The notes under the pieces were generated by a model that saw only the letters and a list, made by a program, of their open reading frames with translations, was not told where the DNA came from and searched no databases. A DNA stretch of 8,358 nucleotides from positions 496,508 through 504,865 of the forward strand of contig PBIU01000003.1 of the NCBI GenBank assembly GCA_002720535.1, written 5' to 3'. Every line of letters starts with the position of its first letter. Within the stretch, counting starts at the first letter, position 1. Positions 6,598-8,358 of this stretch are shown here, piece by piece. Made by a program: the position numbers and the translations under genes. The stretch comes from Candidatus Pelagibacterales bacterium (lineage in GTDB: Bacteria; Pseudomonadota; Alphaproteobacteria; TMED109).

Positions 6598-7134
6598 ATG
6601 TCAAATAACGTGAGTAGAAGAACCTTTATACAAGGTTCTGCAACGGCTGGTGTAGTAGTTTCAGGAGCAGGAGCTATACTAGCAAATACTGAAGAGGCTT
6701 GGGCACTTAGCACTGAGGTATTATCTGGAGATACTGCTCTTTCAATCTTAATAATGGCAAGAACACTATATCCACATGATTTTTTAGGAGATCAGTATTA
6801 TGCTGAGGTTGTTGCTAATCTAGATGAGCAGGCTAAGACGGATTCATCACTAGTTGAAAAATTAGACAACGGTGTAAAGGAACTTAGTCAAGTGATTGAG
6901 GCGGACAGAACTTATAATGTTCCATTTAAAGATCAATCATCTGGATTGCAGTTACAAAATCTTAAAAGAATAGATGGAAGTGATTTTTTCGAAACAGTAA
7001 GGGGAGCTACTTTAGCGGGTTTATATGGTAACCCAAGAGTGGCAGCTCTATTTGGCTGGGAAGGATCTTCTGTCGAGCATGGCGGTTATATAGATCGTGG
7101 ATTTAACGATATTGGCTGGTTGCCAAGAAATTAA
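6598..7134 (+). CDS. Gluconate 2-dehydrogenase subunit 3 family protein (small subunit), Tat signal
   Basis: This 178-residue protein begins with a twin-arginine signal (SRRTFIQ, residues 6-12), a Gly/Ala/Val-rich hydrophobic stretch and a probable cleavage site after AWA (residue 36). The mature part carries subunit 3 family hallmarks: ARTLYPHDFL (53-62) near the N-terminus, and a C-terminal block containing FFETVRGATLAGLYGNP, then GWEGSSVEHGGYIDRGFND. In gluconate and FAD-glucose dehydrogenases this small subunit binds the flavoprotein and supplies the export signal for it; by homology it acts in the periplasm at the inner membrane. It precedes the GMC flavoprotein gene by 12 bases, the standard order. 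Its codons look richer in G and C than those of the MFS and aldolase-like genes, and its ribosome site is strong, both of which fit high expression. The family call is secure; the substrate of the complex is not. Confidence 0.92.
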   Translation: MSNNVSRRTFIQGSATAGVVVSGAGAILANTEEAWALSTEVLSGDTALSILIMARTLYPHDFLGDQYYAEVVANLDEQAKTDSSLVEKLDNGVKELSQVIEADRTYNVPFKDQSSGLQLQNLKRIDGSDFFETVRGATLAGLYGNPRVAALFGWEGSSVEHGGYIDRGFNDIGWLPRN

Positions 7135-7140
7135 GGGAGA
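7135..7140 (+). promoter_or_regulatory. Ribosome binding site of the GMC flavoprotein gene
   Basis: GGGAGA starts directly after the stop codon of the small subunit gene and lies 6 bases before ATG at 7147, setting the start of the truncated flavoprotein and suggesting coupled, near-stoichiometric translation of both subunits. Confidence 0.7.
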
Positions 7141-7146
7141 AAGAGT

Positions 7147-8358
7147 ATGGCTAAAAAATTTGATTTGAATGACGATAGTGTCGTAGTTATAATTGGCTCT
7201 GGAGCTGGAGGCGGTACATTAGGAAATGAATTAGCTCAAAAAGGTGTAAATGTTGTCTGTTTAGAGGCAGGTAAAAAACTTTCTCTTGATGATATTGAAA
7301 ATGACTGGGGCGCCATGTTTGGTAAACTTAGTTGGGTTGATAAACGTCAAGGAACTGGTGACCTATTAGCAGGTTTACCACTTTGGGTTTGTAAAACAGT
7401 AGGAGGAACAACAGTTCATTGGGCTGGAGCAAGCTTACGCTTTAAAGATCATGAATTTAGGGCTCGTTCACAGTATGGGGACATAGAAGGTGCTAATTTA
7501 TTAGACTGGCCAATTGATCCGAATGAAATGGAACGTTTTTATTCTATGGCTGAGGATAAAATGGGAACTACAGGTACCCATGGAATACCAAGATTGCCAG
7601 GAAATAATAATTACCAAGTAATGGAATATGGAGCTAAAGCATTAGGTTATACGGACGTTCATACTGGAAATATGTCTATTAATTCTCAACCTAGAGATGG
7701 AAGACCTGGATGTCATCAAATTGGGTTCTGTATGGCTGGTTGTGCAATAGGTGCTAAATGGTCTACTCTTTATACAGAAATTCCTAAAGCTGAAGCAACT
7801 GGAAGATTTGAGTTAAGATCAGAATCTATGGTTTTAAAGATCAACCACAATAAAGAAGGCAAAGCAACAGGAGTTGTATATGTTGATGCTGATGGTAATA
7901 CTCATGAACAAAAAGCCAGAGTAGTAGCTATAGCTGGAAATTCTGTTGAAACCCCTAGAATACTTCTGAATTCAGCATCCAATATGTATTCTGATGGAAT
8001 GGCAAATTCTTCCGGTCAGGTTGGAAAAAACTTTATGCGCCATATGACAGGAACAGTATATGGGACTATGCCTGGTGAAGTTCATTTTGATAGAGGAACT
8101 CAGATGGCTGGAATAGTTATGGATGAATCTGGACACGATGATAGTAGAGGTTTTGCTGGAGGTTATTATATGCAAACCTTACCAGGTTTTGGATTAGGAG
8201 CTATTGCTGGTAATATAGGTAATATGTCAGTTGACTCTCCTGGAAAATGGGGAAGAAACTATACCAGGGAGGTAGTTGAAAACTATAAAAATATGGCAGG
8301 AATGTGGTTAGTTGGTGAAGATATGCCGCAAGAGAAAAATGGAGTAACTTTGCATGAT
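7147..8358 (+). CDS. GMC-family FAD dehydrogenase, catalytic subunit of gluconate/glucose-type dehydrogenase, C-terminus cut
   Basis: The open frame runs 404 codons from ATG at 7147 to the window end without a stop; related proteins are roughly 530-590 residues, so the C-terminal substrate and catalytic-His region is missing. The FAD Rossmann motif GSGAGG is at 17-22, with E40 closing the second strand (VCLEAG). The GMC segment GGTTVHWAG is at 86-94 and the second GMC signature region appears as AGNSVETPRILL (263-274). C189, C195 and C199 (GCHQIGFCMAGC) have the six-then-four spacing that I recall for the 3Fe-4S ligands of bacterial FAD-glucose dehydrogenase. It should oxidise a sugar, sugar acid or alcohol in the periplasm and pass electrons through the cluster to a cytochrome c subunit, probably encoded just right of the window. 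It has no signal peptide, so export with the Tat-bearing small subunit is expected. Substrate is undetermined. Confidence 0.92.
   Translation, partial: MAKKFDLNDDSVVVIIGSGAGGGTLGNELAQKGVNVVCLEAGKKLSLDDIENDWGAMFGKLSWVDKRQGTGDLLAGLPLWVCKTVGGTTVHWAGASLRFKDHEFRARSQYGDIEGANLLDWPIDPNEMERFYSMAEDKMGTTGTHGIPRLPGNNNYQVMEYGAKALGYTDVHTGNMSINSQPRDGRPGCHQIGFCMAGCAIGAKWSTLYTEIPKAEATGRFELRSESMVLKINHNKEGKATGVVYVDADGNTHEQKARVVAIAGNSVETPRILLNSASNMYSDGMANSSGQVGKNFMRHMTGTVYGTMPGEVHFDRGTQMAGIVMDESGHDDSRGFAGGYYMQTLPGFGLGAIAGNIGNMSVDSPGKWGRNYTREVVENYKNMAGMWLVGEDMPQEKNGVTLHD

Noticed and set aside
7972..8175. A 67-codon minus-strand open frame
   Set aside because: It is antisense to the GMC flavoprotein gene, which has clear family motifs through this stretch, and it has no supporting start signals.
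1..8358. CRISPR arrays, insertion sequences, attachment sites, tRNA or other RNA genes
   Set aside because: I saw no repeated spacer pattern, transposase-like protein, long terminal inverted repeats or tRNA-like T-arm sequence on either strand.

Overview
The window looks like chromosomal DNA from a low-GC, probably marine, Gram-negative proteobacterium. The basis is strong A+T bias in codons and intergenic DNA, twin-arginine and Sec signal peptides, a DUF4389-type small membrane protein (a family I associate mainly with Gammaproteobacteria), and a membrane-type gluconate/glucose dehydrogenase set. The lineage is inference; there is no rRNA or tRNA to anchor it. No mobile element, CRISPR array or RNA gene was found.

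Layout. (1) Positions 1-2836, minus strand: a two-gene exported module, a Sec-exported DUF1800 protein followed 5 bases later by a Tat-exported DUF1501 protein that runs off the left edge. (2) Positions 2837-2935: a short AT-rich divergent promoter region. (3) Positions 2936-6100, plus strand: a compact run of three genes, namely an MFS transporter, a zinc-dependent alcohol dehydrogenase and a class II aldolase/adducin-family protein, with gaps of 42 and 9 bases. (4) Positions 6114-6434, minus strand: a 106-residue DUF4389 membrane protein, convergent with the aldolase gene. (5) Positions 6435-6597: a second divergent promoter region with an 18-base dyad. (6) Positions 6598 to the right edge, plus strand: a Tat-signal gluconate 2-dehydrogenase subunit 3 protein and the GMC-type flavoprotein catalytic subunit, cut by the window end.

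How the parts may work together. The last two genes form a periplasmic FAD-dependent sugar/alcohol/acid dehydrogenase in which only the small subunit carries an export signal; the flavoprotein is probably carried out by it. The flavoprotein has a three-cysteine array with the spacing I recall for the 3Fe-4S cluster of bacterial FAD-glucose dehydrogenase. A cytochrome c subunit is expected beyond the right edge. The MFS/dehydrogenase/aldolase run looks like a small uptake-and-catabolism operon of unknown substrate. The DUF1800/DUF1501 pair is a widespread but functionally obscure exported pair and is the least understood part of the window. Its DUF1800 member carries a short methionine-rich stretch.
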